DNA of 23,170 nt from Chloroflexota bacterium (GCA_947446155.1 CANFFZ010000019.1:1-23170); one strand, 5' to 3'; counted from the stretch's first letter, positions 7,634 to 14,651 are shown. The notes: a model not told the origin generated them from the sequence alone. A program made the numbers and translations.

Positions 7634-8758
7634 TTATGCCGAGACGTACGCCGCGAGTGTGGCGTTCGCGCGGCCGTTTTCGAAGCGGTCACCCAGCCCA
7701 GCCACCTTGATGCGCTGGACATATTCCTTGACCTGGCGCTGACGGACGGCGAGCGCGATCTGCCCACCCTCCTCGATCGAGGCCGCGTCGGAGCCGCCGC
7801 CGAGCAGGATCGCGAGCGCCGCGTTCGACGGCGTGCCGCGCTGCGCGGGGTTCTGCCCGCCGGTCCCCGCGACCAGGCCCAACTCGATCTCGTCGAGGTA
7901 GGAGTGGATCTCTTCCTTGCGCTGCGGGTCGGTCTGCGCGAGGTACTGCAGGTGCATGACGCCGAAGGCGACGTGGCGCGACTCGTCCGAGGCGGCGAGC
8001 CGGTAGATCGCCTTCTCCGCGTCGTTGTAGGACATGCGCTCGCCCATCCGGAAGATCGAGAGCACGAGGCCCTCACCCGAGATGTGGAGGCGGGCGGACA
8101 TTTCCGTGAAGTCACGGGCGGAGTCGATCGCGCCACCGGAGAGGGCGACGTTCGTGGTCTGCGACATGAGGCCGCCCCCGTTAGCGAAGGCACGCTTGCG
8201 GAAGACGTCCATGTGGCGCGCCTCGTCCATGATCTGGGAGATCAGGAACATGCGCGGCTCGTAGTAGTCCGGGGTCGTTTCGGAGATCCACTTGCCGGGG
8301 ACGTCGCCCGCGACGAACTCGACCTCCGTGAGGAACGTGGCGAGCTGGCACTCGGCGCGCTCGATGTCGTCCGGGAGTTCTTCCATCGTCTCCCACGGGA
8401 CGTCGACGGCGGAGGACCACTGGCGCTGGACGGCCTCTTCGTACAGCTGCGAGGCGTTCTTCAGCCAGATGTCGGCCTTGGTGCGGATCGAATAGTTGCC
8501 GATGCGGGCGGCGTTCGGTCGCGTGGTCGCGCCTCGAGGTCGCCCGGTCATGTTGTCGGACCAGTCGGGGATCTGCGCGAACGGGCCGCGGTCGATGTCC
8601 TGCAGCAGCAAGCCGCCGGCCTCGGCATTCGAGTTGATCTGTGCGCCGAAGGTCTCGCGCGGCAAGAGCCAATCGAGGCGATAGCCGTTCTTGCGGCCTT
8701 CCTCCATCAACTGCTGGAAGGTCGTGATGTACTTCTCGGGCTTCGTCTCGGTGGCCAT
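7634..8758 (-). CDS. Ferritin-like di-iron protein (predicted oxygenase/oxidase catalytic subunit)
   Basis: The protein has 374 residues from ATG 8758, preceded by GGGAGGGA. The longer frame to 8881 crosses the promoter region and is not used. It shows the complete R2/AurF-like ligand pattern: a Glu in the first helix (TEVE, Glu145 or 147), E-x-x-H at 179-182 (DEARH), Glu229 (ISGEG) and E-x-x-H at 259-262 (DESRH). The spacings (34 and 30 residues between successive Glu pairs) suit a four-helix bundle with a carboxylate-bridged di-iron centre. Such proteins activate O2 for hydroxylation, desaturation, epoxidation or N-oxygenation. It is the first gene of the operon, followed by its degenerate paralogue. 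The substrate is unknown; the CoA-ligand and lipid-binding neighbours suggest an acyl or hydrophobic compound. Confidence 0.87.
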   Translation of the reverse strand: MATETKPEKYITTFQQLMEEGRKNGYRLDWLLPRETFGAQINSNAEAGGLLLQDIDRGPFAQIPDWSDNMTGRPRGATTRPNAARIGNYSIRTKADIWLKNASQLYEEAVQRQWSSAVDVPWETMEELPDDIERAECQLATFLTEVEFVAGDVPGKWISETTPDYYEPRMFLISQIMDEARHMDVFRKRAFANGGGLMSQTTNVALSGGAIDSARDFTEMSARLHISGEGLVLSIFRMGERMSYNDAEKAIYRLAASDESRHVAFGVMHLQYLAQTDPQRKEEIHSYLDEIELGLVAGTGGQNPAQRGTPSNAALAILLGGGSDAASIEEGGQIALAVRQRQVKEYVQRIKVAGLGDRFENGRANATLAAYVSA

Positions 8759-8822
8759 CGATGTCCCTCCCAGTCCAGCGCGCGCACTGACTCCCGGCCG
8801 CCGCGCGTCCCTGATCGGACGG

Positions 8823-8852
8823 AGCATACAAAGTGTATGCGTAGCCTGTAAA
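8823..8852 (-). promoter_or_regulatory. Predicted sigma70-type promoter of the ferritin-like operon
   Basis: On the - strand, TTTACA (8852-8847) and TATGCT (8828-8823) are separated by 18 bp, close to the -35/-10 consensus and unusually AT-rich for this genome. The start codon lies about 65 bp downstream. The -10 overlaps the inverted repeat at 8824-8840. Confidence 0.6.
8824..8840. promoter_or_regulatory. 17-bp inverted repeat operator over the -10 element
   Basis: GCATACA-AAG-TGTATGC is a perfect 7-bp inverted repeat with a 3-bp spacer. Its size and position over the predicted -10 suit a TetR-type or similar repressor. It could also govern the divergent MFS gene. The repressor gene is not in the window. 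Confidence 0.6.
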
Positions 8853-9018
8853 TACACGCTCGATAGTTCATTCCTGCACAAACACGTAGCGAGGATCGCC
8901 AGCGTAGGAGCGGTATTCGGGGCATCAGTCCGACGGTGCCGGTTCGTACGGGAGGCGAGTGTTACGGTGCCGCTTCGCTGGCCGGGGTCATTCAGTCGCC
9001 TCGATCCGGAGGGCAGCC

Positions 9019-10335
9019 ATGAGGGCGATCGCGCACCGCTTGCCCGTGCATTACGGCTGGCTTCTCGTGTGTGCCGCCGTGATCTGCAACACCGTGTCCA
9101 ACACCGCGACGTTCTGGGCCGTCGGCCTGTGGATTCCAGCGATGGCGGATGACTTCGAGGTCGATCGCACGCCGGTGGTGACGGCGTTCATGGCCGGGCA
9201 GGCGGTCTCCGCGTTCGTGGGGCCGTTCATCGGGCGGTACATCGACCAGCACGGGTCGCGTGGGACGCTGCTGGCTGGCTCCGTGCTCCTTCCAGCGACT
9301 CTCGTCATCACCTCGTACGCGGACGGACTCGGGATGTTGTTCCTAGGTTGGTCACTGGTTGGCCTGACGCGCGGCCTCACGCAGCCGATCCCCTTCAACT
9401 GGCTGATGACGCGATGGTTCGACGGCCGTCAGCGTCAGTCCGCAATCGGCATCGTCACGATCGGTTTCAGCCTGGGCGGGGCGACGCTGTTGCCGCTCCT
9501 CGACAGCGTGCAGCGCTCGACGAGTTGGCCCGTGACGATGCAGATCCTGGCGGTGGTGCTCCTCGTGGTGCAGGGCCTGACCGCGCTGCTGTTCGTCCGC
9601 GACCGCCCCAGTGACCTCGGCCTGGAGCCGAGCATCGGCAAGAGCGACCGCGGTCGCGTGATGATCGCCGCCGAGGACGACTGGGGCTTTACGGCGGCGG
9701 CGGCACTGCGGAGCCTGCCCTTCTGGCTGCTGGGTCTCGGGATGATGCTGTTCTTCATGGGCCAGGGTTCCGTGACGAACCTCGGCATCGACTTCTTCCA
9801 CAGCCGAGGCGTGCAGGCGGGTGCCGCCGTCTTCGCCGCGAGTTCCATCGTCCGCACCTTCGCGCGCCTGCCGCTCGGGGCGACGCTGTCGAGGTACAAG
9901 ACGCCGTACCCGCTCGGCGTGGCCGTCGCGATCTCGCAGGGGATCGCGGTGGGCGCGCTGGTGCTGAGCACGGACGCGCCGGGCATCGTGATCTTCGTAG
10001 CGCTGTGGGGCATCGGCGGGGCGTTCGGGCCGATGCTGGAGCCGCTGTTCATCACGCACATCTTTGGCGTGAAGCACTTCGGTGCCGTCAGCGGCAGCGT
10101 CGCGATGGTGTCGTTCGCAGGGCAACTCGCCGGCTCGATCGGCGGGGCGTTCCTCTTCGACGTGACCGGGTCGTACACGATCCCGTACTGGCTCTACACA
10201 GCCGGTTTCGCCGCGTCGGCGGTGCTGTTCTTCTCCGTCCGCTGGGCGGAGCGGCGTCCCTCGCACATCGCTCAGGCGAAAGCGGTGGGGCGTATCGACG
10301 TGGTGGCGGAGGCCTCGGGCGCGGCGGCGGGCTAG
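9019..10335 (+). CDS. MFS transporter
   Basis: A 438-residue, very hydrophobic protein with about 12 predicted membrane spans. ATG 9019 is chosen because GGAGGG lies 5 bases upstream and the protein then starts MRAIAHRLPVHYGWLLV. This HYGW N-terminus is typical of an MFS branch that includes oxalate/formate antiporter-like carriers. The loop 'GRYIDQHGSRGTLLAG' between helices 2 and 3 corresponds to the MFS signature. It diverges from the ferritin-like operon across a 260-bp regulatory region, so it may move a substrate or product of that system. The stop overlaps the yajQ stop tail to tail (CTAG). The transported compound cannot be told from sequence. Confidence 0.88.
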   Translation: MRAIAHRLPVHYGWLLVCAAVICNTVSNTATFWAVGLWIPAMADDFEVDRTPVVTAFMAGQAVSAFVGPFIGRYIDQHGSRGTLLAGSVLLPATLVITSYADGLGMLFLGWSLVGLTRGLTQPIPFNWLMTRWFDGRQRQSAIGIVTIGFSLGGATLLPLLDSVQRSTSWPVTMQILAVVLLVVQGLTALLFVRDRPSDLGLEPSIGKSDRGRVMIAAEDDWGFTAAAALRSLPFWLLGLGMMLFFMGQGSVTNLGIDFFHSRGVQAGAAVFAASSIVRTFARLPLGATLSRYKTPYPLGVAVAISQGIAVGALVLSTDAPGIVIFVALWGIGGAFGPMLEPLFITHIFGVKHFGAVSGSVAMVSFAGQLAGSIGGAFLFDVTGSYTIPYWLYTAGFAASAVLFFSVRWAERRPSHIAQAKAVGRIDVVAEASGAAAG

Positions 10336-10832
10336 CGGTAGTTGCCGAAGGTCAGTTCGACGCCGAAGTCTTCCTCACGGAGGGCGGCCATCGCGGCTTG
10401 AAGGTCATCGCGCGTGGGGCCGGAGACGCGGACGGCATCGCCCTGGATCTGCGACTGGACCTTCTTCAACTTCTGGTCGCGGATGTACGTGGTGATCTTC
10501 TTCGCGGTCTCGCTGTCGATCGCCTGGACGAGGGTGACGGTCTGTTTCACTGAGTCGCCGCCCGCGGGCTCGGCCTTGCCCCGCTTCACGTTCTTCATCG
10601 GGATCTTGCGCGCGATCAGCCGGCCGAGGAGCACGTCCCAGGCGGCGTCGAGCTTGTATTCGTCGGTCGTGTGGATCTCGATCGTGCTCGCCTTGCGGTC
10701 GTACTCGATCTCGACGTTGACGCCCTTGAAGTCGTAGCGGCCGGTGATCTCCTTCAACGCCTGGTTCACGGCGTTGTCGACCTCCTGCAGGTCGCAGCCG
10801 GTCGTGATGTCGAAGGATTCAGACTTGGCCAT
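10332..10832 (-). CDS. yajQ: YajQ-family nucleotide-binding protein
   Basis: This 166-residue protein matches YajQ along its length: it starts MAKSESFDITTGCDLQEVDNAVNQA, has 'EITGRYDFKGVNVEIEYDRK' and ends 'EEDFGVELTFGNYR'. YajQ folds as two RRM-like domains and binds nucleotides; some homologues bind cyclic di-GMP. It lies 40 bp after the truncated crotonase gene on the same strand and may be co-transcribed with it. Confidence 0.93.
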   Translation of the reverse strand: MAKSESFDITTGCDLQEVDNAVNQALKEITGRYDFKGVNVEIEYDRKASTIEIHTTDEYKLDAAWDVLLGRLIARKIPMKNVKRGKAEPAGGDSVKQTVTLVQAIDSETAKKITTYIRDQKLKKVQSQIQGDAVRVSGPTRDDLQAAMAALREEDFGVELTFGNYR

Positions 10833-10871
10833 CGTGTCGCCCCACTTCCGAGGCCCATGATAGCCGCACGG

Positions 10872-11552
10872 TCAGCGACCCTCGAACTTCGGGGGGCGCT
10901 TCTCCTGGAAGGCGGTGCGGCCCTCGATGCGGTCGTGCGTCTGGTAGGTGAGGAAACGACTGTCCTGCTCGAAGCGGAGTGCTTCCGGCAGCGTCACGTT
11001 GAGCGACGCCCACACCTGCCGCTTTGCGAGGGCGAACGCGATCGACGGCCCTTGCGCCCAGCTCTCGGCGATTTCGAGCGCGCGCGCGAGCGCCTGGCCC
11101 GGCGCGACGACGTGCTGCGTGAGCCGCACTTCGAGGGCTTCGGTGGCGGGGATGCGGTGCGCGTCCAGCAGCCACTGCATGGCCTGGCCGGGGCCGACGA
11201 TGTTGGTGAGGAACCAGGAGACACCGCTGTCCGGCGCGAGCCCGCGTTGCGTGAATGCCAGGAAGAGGTGGCTGTCCTCCGCCATCACTCGGACGTCGCA
11301 GGCCATCGCGAGTGCCATCCCGGCACCGGCGGCGTAGCCCTCGATGGCGGCGATGACGGGGACCGGCATGCGCTGGACTTCGTAGATCCAGTCGTAACGC
11401 TGCGAATTCGCGCGGTACCCCTCGGCGGTGAGGCCCGCCTCGCCGGAGAGGTCAGCGCCGGAGCAGAAATGCTTGCCGGTGCCAGTGACGACCACCGCGC
11501 GGATAGCGTTGTCCTGCTCGGCCTCGCGCAGGGTGGCGAGGAAGGTGAGCAT
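10872..11552 (-). CDS. Enoyl-CoA hydratase/isomerase-family protein, N-terminally truncated
   Basis: The frame starts at MLTFLATLREAEQDNAIRAVVVTG, which in crotonases lies about 30-35 residues into the protein. The usual N-terminal strands and the 'LNRP..NA' segment are missing. Upstream the same frame runs only a short way to a TAG and offers no ATG, GTG or TTG start. The rest is intact: 'KHFCSGADLSG' and 'GYAAGAGMALAMACD' build the oxyanion hole. 'QRGLAPDSG' resembles the PaaG/isomerase branch, with Asp where hydratases have Glu. Immediately beyond the start, on the other strand, is a recombinase fragment. This is probably a decayed gene whose 5' end was lost at a recombination junction; whether it is still translated is unclear. 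Confidence 0.8.
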   Translation of the reverse strand: MLTFLATLREAEQDNAIRAVVVTGTGKHFCSGADLSGEAGLTAEGYRANSQRYDWIYEVQRMPVPVIAAIEGYAAGAGMALAMACDVRVMAEDSHLFLAFTQRGLAPDSGVSWFLTNIVGPGQAMQWLLDAHRIPATEALEVRLTQHVVAPGQALARALEIAESWAQGPSIAFALAKRQVWASLNVTLPEALRFEQDSRFLTYQTHDRIEGRTAFQEKRPPKFEGR

Positions 11553-11846
11553 TGGGGAGGCCTGGTGTTCACGAATGAGCAGGGCGGTCCGTTGAGCGAG
11601 GGGCGGGTGACCAAGACCTTCCAGCGCCTCCTAGCCCAGGTTGGGGTGCGCAGGGTGCGACTCCACGATTTGCGGCACGGGGTTGCGACCTTCGCCCTGA
11701 CTGAAGGCGTTGCGATGAAGACCGTTCAGGAAATGCTAGGTCACAGCACGATGCAGATCACGGCCGACATCTATTCCCATGTCGTGGCAGAGGTCAGCCG
11801 CGAGGCGGCGGATCGCGTTGGGGACGTACTTTTTGGCGCTCGCTGA
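11553..11846 (+). pseudogene. Tyrosine recombinase (phage-type integrase) C-terminal fragment
   Basis: About 97 residues of a typical integrase C-terminus: 'GGLVFTNEQGGPLSEGRVTKTFQRLL', 'RLHDLRHGVATFAL' (the HxxR box), 'VQEMLGHSTMQITADIYSHV' (LGH box and the nucleophilic Tyr). The first catalytic Arg, the rest of the catalytic domain and the N-terminal DNA-binding domain are absent; upstream the frame is only antisense to the crotonase gene. The fragment cannot be active. Its 3' end lies 87 bp from the 3' end of tRNA-Leu(TAA), the usual place for an integrase gene of an element inserted in a tRNA. Confidence 0.85.
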
Positions 11847-11852
11847 TCCCCT

Positions 11853-11877
11853 AGGCTCCCGACCAGGCTCCCTGACC
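11853..11877. repeat. Imperfect direct repeat between integrase remnant and tRNA-Leu
   Basis: AGGCTCCCGACC is followed directly by AGGCTCCCTGACC, differing by one inserted base. Short direct repeats next to an integrase gene and a tRNA 3' end are the layout of arm-type recombinase binding sites. That reading is inference. Confidence 0.4.
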
Positions 11878-11933
11878 ATTCCTATGAGCCTCGTGACAAC
11901 CTGTCAGAATCCCGAATCGCCTGTGTTTACTAC

Positions 11934-12017
11934 TGGTGCCGGGGGTGGGACTCGAACCCACACGCCTTGCGGCTGCGGGGTTTAAGCCCGCTGCGTCTGC
12001 CATTTCGCCACCCCGGC
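11934..12017 (-). tRNA. tRNA-Leu (anticodon TAA)
   Basis: A 7-bp acceptor stem (GCCGGGG / CCCCGGC), a T-arm with GGTTCGAGTCC, a long variable arm as in class II tRNAs, and the anticodon loop CTTAAAC give anticodon TAA. Discriminator A and CCA are encoded. The 3' end faces the integrase remnant, so it is a likely former attachment site. Confidence 0.95.
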
Positions 12018-12074
12018 ACGGTGAGGCCCGCATGGGGCCGTCGAGGTGATTCTAGGCGGTAGACTCCGCCATCG

Positions 12075-12668
12075 ATGCTGTTCACTTCCAACTCCCACGA
12101 AGCGATCCGAAGCGGTGCGGTCACGCTGACCGTGCGCCGCTGGCTGCGCCCGCAGGCGAAGGTCGGTGGGCGCTACCGGCTGCATACGGGTGGGGCGATC
12201 GAGGTCACTGAGGTGCGCGAGGCGGACGAGTCCGCGCTGACCGCCGCGATGGCGCAGCGGGCGGGGTTCGCGTCGCGCGAAGCGCTGCTGGCTGACCTGC
12301 CGTCGAAGGCTGGCGCTTCGCTGTACCTCGTCGCGTTTCGGTACATCGGCGACCTGCCGGACCCGCGGAAGGTGCTGGCGGTGCAGGGGACGCTCTCCGA
12401 AGCGGAGCGCGACGACGTGACGCGACGCCTCGACCGGATGGCCGGCGGTAAGTCGGGCGTGTGGACGCGGGCGACGCTACGGCTGATCGCGCAGCACGAG
12501 GGCGTGCGTGCGGGCGACCTGGCTGCACGGCTGGGGCGCGAGACGTTGCCGTTCAAGACGGACGTCCGTCGCCTGAAGGCCCTGGGTCTCACGGAGAGCC
12601 TCGAGGTCGGCTACCGGCTCAGCGCTCGCGGGCACGCGTACCTTGATGGGGTTCGCGAGGGCGGTTGA
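12075..12668 (+). CDS. ASCH-domain protein with C-terminal winged-helix-like segment
   Basis: A 197-residue protein. Residues about 1-100 fit an ASCH (PUA-like) domain: 'HEAIRSGAVTLTVRRW..PQAKVGGRYRL', 'IEVTEV' and 'SLYLVAFRYIGDLP'. ASCH domains bind RNA or modified nucleotides. Residues about 115-195 look like a winged helix: 'LRLIAQHEGVRAGDLAARLGRE', 'FKTDVRRLKALGLTES' and 'GYRLSARGHAYL'. The ATG lies about 10 bases after a TAGACT element and has no clear ribosome site, so it may be translated from a leaderless or short-leader mRNA. It sits between tRNA-Leu and trmH, which suits a role in RNA or translation, but the function is unknown. Confidence 0.75.
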   Translation: MLFTSNSHEAIRSGAVTLTVRRWLRPQAKVGGRYRLHTGGAIEVTEVREADESALTAAMAQRAGFASREALLADLPSKAGASLYLVAFRYIGDLPDPRKVLAVQGTLSEAERDDVTRRLDRMAGGKSGVWTRATLRLIAQHEGVRAGDLAARLGRETLPFKTDVRRLKALGLTESLEVGYRLSARGHAYLDGVREGG

Positions 12669-12730
12669 CGGTGGGCGCACACACGAGAGCGGTATAGCCT
12701 CGATGTTGCGAGAGCAGCCGAGGGAGCCAC

Positions 12731-13336
12731 ATGACGACACCGGAACGCCTGGCGCGGATGTGTGCCGTCCTCGAGCGCCGTCAGCGAGACCTGCACGTGG
12801 TGATCGAGCACATCCGCGACCCTCACAACGCGTCCGCGATCCTGCGCACCTGCGACGCCCTCGGCGTCCACACCGTGCATCTGCTCTACACCGACCAACC
12901 ATCGCCGGAGATCGCGCGCACAGTGGCCGCGGCCAGCCACCAGTGGATGGAGATCCGACGCCACAGCGACCCGCAGGCTCTCGTCGACGCGCTCCACGCC
13001 GAGGGCATCCCGATGTACGTCACGCGCCGGGACGAGGGCGCTCGGGCGCTCGTGGACGTCGACTTCACCGGACCCGCGGCCATCGTCTTTGGTAACGAGC
13101 ATCGAGGGTGCTCGGACGAGGTGGCGGCGGTAGCGGACGGCGCGATCTGGATCCCGATGGTGGGGATGGTGGAGTCGTTCAACGTATCGGTGTCGGCTGC
13201 CATCGTGCTGGCGGAGACGTATCGCCAGCGCGCCTTAGCGGGCACGAACGCGCCTCGCTGGGACGCCTGGCGGCAGGGGATCCTCGATGAGTGGCTCGCA
13301 CGTGATGCGATGCCGAAGCGCGAGGGTGAGGGGTGA
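12731..13336 (+). CDS. trmH: TrmH-family tRNA 2'-O-methyltransferase (SPOUT)
   Basis: This 201-residue SPOUT methyltransferase shows all three family motifs: DPHNASAILRTCDALG (residues 30-45, with the conserved Asn and Arg), IVFGNEHRGCSDE (118-130) and IPMVGMVESFNVSVSAAIVL (141-160, the knotted SAM-binding loop). The N-terminus (RLARMCAVLERRQRDLHVVIEHI) matches tRNA (Gm18) 2'-O-methyltransferases, and the C-terminal basic tail fits tRNA binding. It would methylate G18 ribose in the D-loop of tRNAs using SAM. ATG 12731 follows GGGAG with good spacing. The neighbours are tRNA genes. The Gm18 specificity comes from the family, not from the sequence alone. Confidence 0.88.
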   Translation: MTTPERLARMCAVLERRQRDLHVVIEHIRDPHNASAILRTCDALGVHTVHLLYTDQPSPEIARTVAAASHQWMEIRRHSDPQALVDALHAEGIPMYVTRRDEGARALVDVDFTGPAAIVFGNEHRGCSDEVAAVADGAIWIPMVGMVESFNVSVSAAIVLAETYRQRALAGTNAPRWDAWRQGILDEWLARDAMPKREGEG

Positions 13337-13347
13337 GGGGTGAGGGG
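13322..13347. repeat. Short tandem repeat at the trmH stop codon
   Basis: The 7-mer GGGGTGA is repeated about three times with a partial fourth copy, running through the trmH stop codon. Each unit carries a TGA, and with a 7-bp period these fall in different frames, so slippage here would only change the last few residues. Confidence 0.6.
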
Positions 13348-13352
13348 AACGA

Positions 13353-13426
13353 TGGAGGCGCCGGTGGGAATCGAACCCACGGTGAAGGTTTTGCAGACCT
13401 CTGCCTTGCCACTTGGCTACGGCGCC
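13353..13426 (-). tRNA. tRNA-Cys (anticodon GCA)
   Basis: Acceptor stem GGCGCCG / CGGCGCC, T-arm GTGGGTTCGAATCCCAC and anticodon loop CTGCAAA give GCA. The discriminator is T (U), as required for tRNA-Cys, and CCA is encoded. Confidence 0.95.
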
Positions 13427-13656
13427 CCGCTGTTCGAATCCTAACAGAGCCCCCGGTGCGGGCTAGTCAGGGCCTCGCGAGGACTCGTGTCGCCTCGGAG
13501 TGACGTGCGCTGGTTGTGTTGCGCGTTGATCTCGACGGCCACAGCGACCGCATCGCGACGAAGCGGATGCATCATCAGATGCAGAGCCCTGATCCCGGAA
13601 AGATCAGTGGCGTCAGCGCTGAGGTCGGATAGTCCGTGCGACGGACAAAAGTGTGT
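13427..13656. other. 230-bp spacer between tRNA-Cys and tRNA-Leu with small stem-loops
   Basis: No convincing protein frame is present. Several small inverted repeats are visible: GCATC/GATGC around 13568-13581, CTGATC/GATCAG around 13589-13607 and GTCCGT/ACGGAC at 13632-13646, the last followed by AAAA. It may be only transcribed spacer of a tRNA operon. An unannotated small RNA is possible but unsupported. Confidence 0.3.
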
Positions 13657-13743
13657 TGGTGCCCAGGATGAGATTTGAACTCATACGCCCTTACGGACAC
13701 TGCCCCCTCAAGACAGCGTGTCTGCCTATTTCACCACCTGGGC
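13657..13743 (-). tRNA. tRNA-Leu (anticodon GAG)
   Basis: Acceptor stem GCCCAGG / CCTGGGC, long variable arm, T-arm with GTTCAAAT and anticodon loop TTGAGGG give GAG. Discriminator A and CCA are encoded. It lies 15 bp downstream of tRNA-Trp on the same strand, so the two are probably co-transcribed. Confidence 0.95.
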
Positions 13744-13758
13744 CCGGAACGACGACGC

Positions 13759-13834
13759 TGGCAGGAGTGGAGGGACTCGAACCCCCGGCCAGCGGTTTTG
13801 GAGACCGCTGCTCTTCCAACTGAGCTACACTCCT
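13759..13834 (-). tRNA. tRNA-Trp (anticodon CCA)
   Basis: Acceptor stem AGGAGTG / CACTCCT, D-arm TAGCTCAGTTGGAAGAGC, anticodon loop CTCCAAA (CCA) and T-arm GGTTCGAGTCC. Discriminator G and CCA are encoded. It is the first of three - strand tRNA genes (Trp, Leu, Cys) downstream of the GDPD gene. Confidence 0.95.
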
Positions 13835-13913
13835 ACGCGTCGGTGACCGAGTGTACCAATGCCTTCCCGCTCGCGGAACCCCAACACCCCACTCATGAAT
13901 CCACCATCGAGGC

Positions 13914-14651
13914 TTAGCGCACGCCGCTGCGCCCGATCGCCGTGTCGACCCGAGGCGGGAAGTTGGAGCAGATCGCGTCCACACCGGCATCTCGCACCCG
14001 GGCGAGGTCGGAAGCCTCGTCCACGGTCCAGGTGTAGGCTGCCAGGCCGCGGCGGTGGATCGCGCGGACGCTGCCCTCATCCACGAGGTCGTGGGACATG
14101 CTGAGGGCGGCGAAGCCCTGCCGGACGGCCAGCGGGACGGCGTCCCCGGTGTACCCGTACCGCTCGAGCGAGCCTCGCGAGAGGTTGAGGCCCACCGGCA
14201 CCTCCGGCAGGGCGGATCGGCAGGCGATGGCGACCTCCGGGTCGAAGGCCCAGATCCAGCACCACTCCGCTGCAGCGGCCGCTCGTACTTCGGCCGCGAC
14301 CGCCTCCTGAATCCCCCGTTGCTTCACCTCGATCACGAGGATCGCGCGCCCGGCGACGCGGTCGAGCGTCTCCGCCAACGAGGGCACGGGCTGCGCCACG
14401 ATGCCATGGATCGGCCGGGTGTGGACGGCGGCCAGTTCATCTGCGCTTACATCTACGAGGACGCGTGGGTCGCCGGCCGTGCGCTTCAGCGTGGCGTCGT
14501 GCAGCAGGACGACCCTGCCATCGCGCGTCGCGCGCACATCGATTTCAACGCCATCGACGCCCTCGGCGATAGCGGCGTCGATGCCCGCCAGCGTGTTCTC
14601 GGGCATCGTGCCCATGTTGGTGCGATGCGAGATCACGAGGGGGTGGGTCAT
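13914..14651 (-). CDS. Glycerophosphodiester phosphodiesterase (GDPD) family
   Basis: A 245-residue protein. The catalytic and metal-binding set of the GDPD TIM barrel is present: His9-Arg10 (SHR), Glu18-Asn-Thr (PENT), Glu36 and Asp38 (GVEIDVR) and His51-Asp52 (LLHDATL). 'LVIEVKQRG' and 'AYTWTVDEA' mark later strands. The enzyme hydrolyses glycerophosphodiesters to glycerol 3-phosphate and an alcohol. There is no signal peptide, so it is probably cytoplasmic. The ATG follows AGGAGG at 7 bases. It lies 25 bp after dprE2 on the same strand, as the apparent last protein gene of the gtrA-dprE operon. The link to arabinan precursor synthesis is unclear; phospholipid turnover is the default reading. 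Confidence 0.9.
   Translation of the reverse strand: MTHPLVISHRTNMGTMPENTLAGIDAAIAEGVDGVEIDVRATRDGRVVLLHDATLKRTAGDPRVLVDVSADELAAVHTRPIHGIVAQPVPSLAETLDRVAGRAILVIEVKQRGIQEAVAAEVRAAAAAEWCWIWAFDPEVAIACRSALPEVPVGLNLSRGSLERYGYTGDAVPLAVRQGFAALSMSHDLVDEGSVRAIHRRGLAAYTWTVDEASDLARVRDAGVDAICSNFPPRVDTAIGRSGVR

Noticed and set aside
7543..8193. N-terminal extension of the degenerate ferritin-like frame
   Set aside because: The extension crosses the end of the neighbouring gene in another frame and is Ser/Arg-rich; GGAGG before ATG 7542 marks the real start.
8759..8881. Longer start for the intact ferritin-like protein at 8881
   Set aside because: It would translate through the predicted promoter and operator; GGGAGGGA sits before ATG 8758.
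10671..11552. N-terminal part of the long + strand frame that ends in the integrase fragment
   Set aside because: It is antisense to yajQ and the crotonase and lacks integrase motifs; only the part after 11553 resembles a recombinase.
12665..12698. TTGACG and TATAGC upstream of trmH as a sigma70 promoter
   Set aside because: The spacer is 22 bp, too long for a standard promoter, and TTGACG overlaps the upstream stop codon.
13632..13650. Hairpin GTCCGT/ACGGAC next to AAAA as a terminator for tRNA-Leu
   Set aside because: For - strand transcription the T-run comes before the stem, not after it, so it does not form an intrinsic terminator.
13487..13678. Small + strand frame in the tRNA spacer
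   Set aside because: No ribosome site or motif, an Arg/Ser-rich composition, and it runs into tRNA-Leu.
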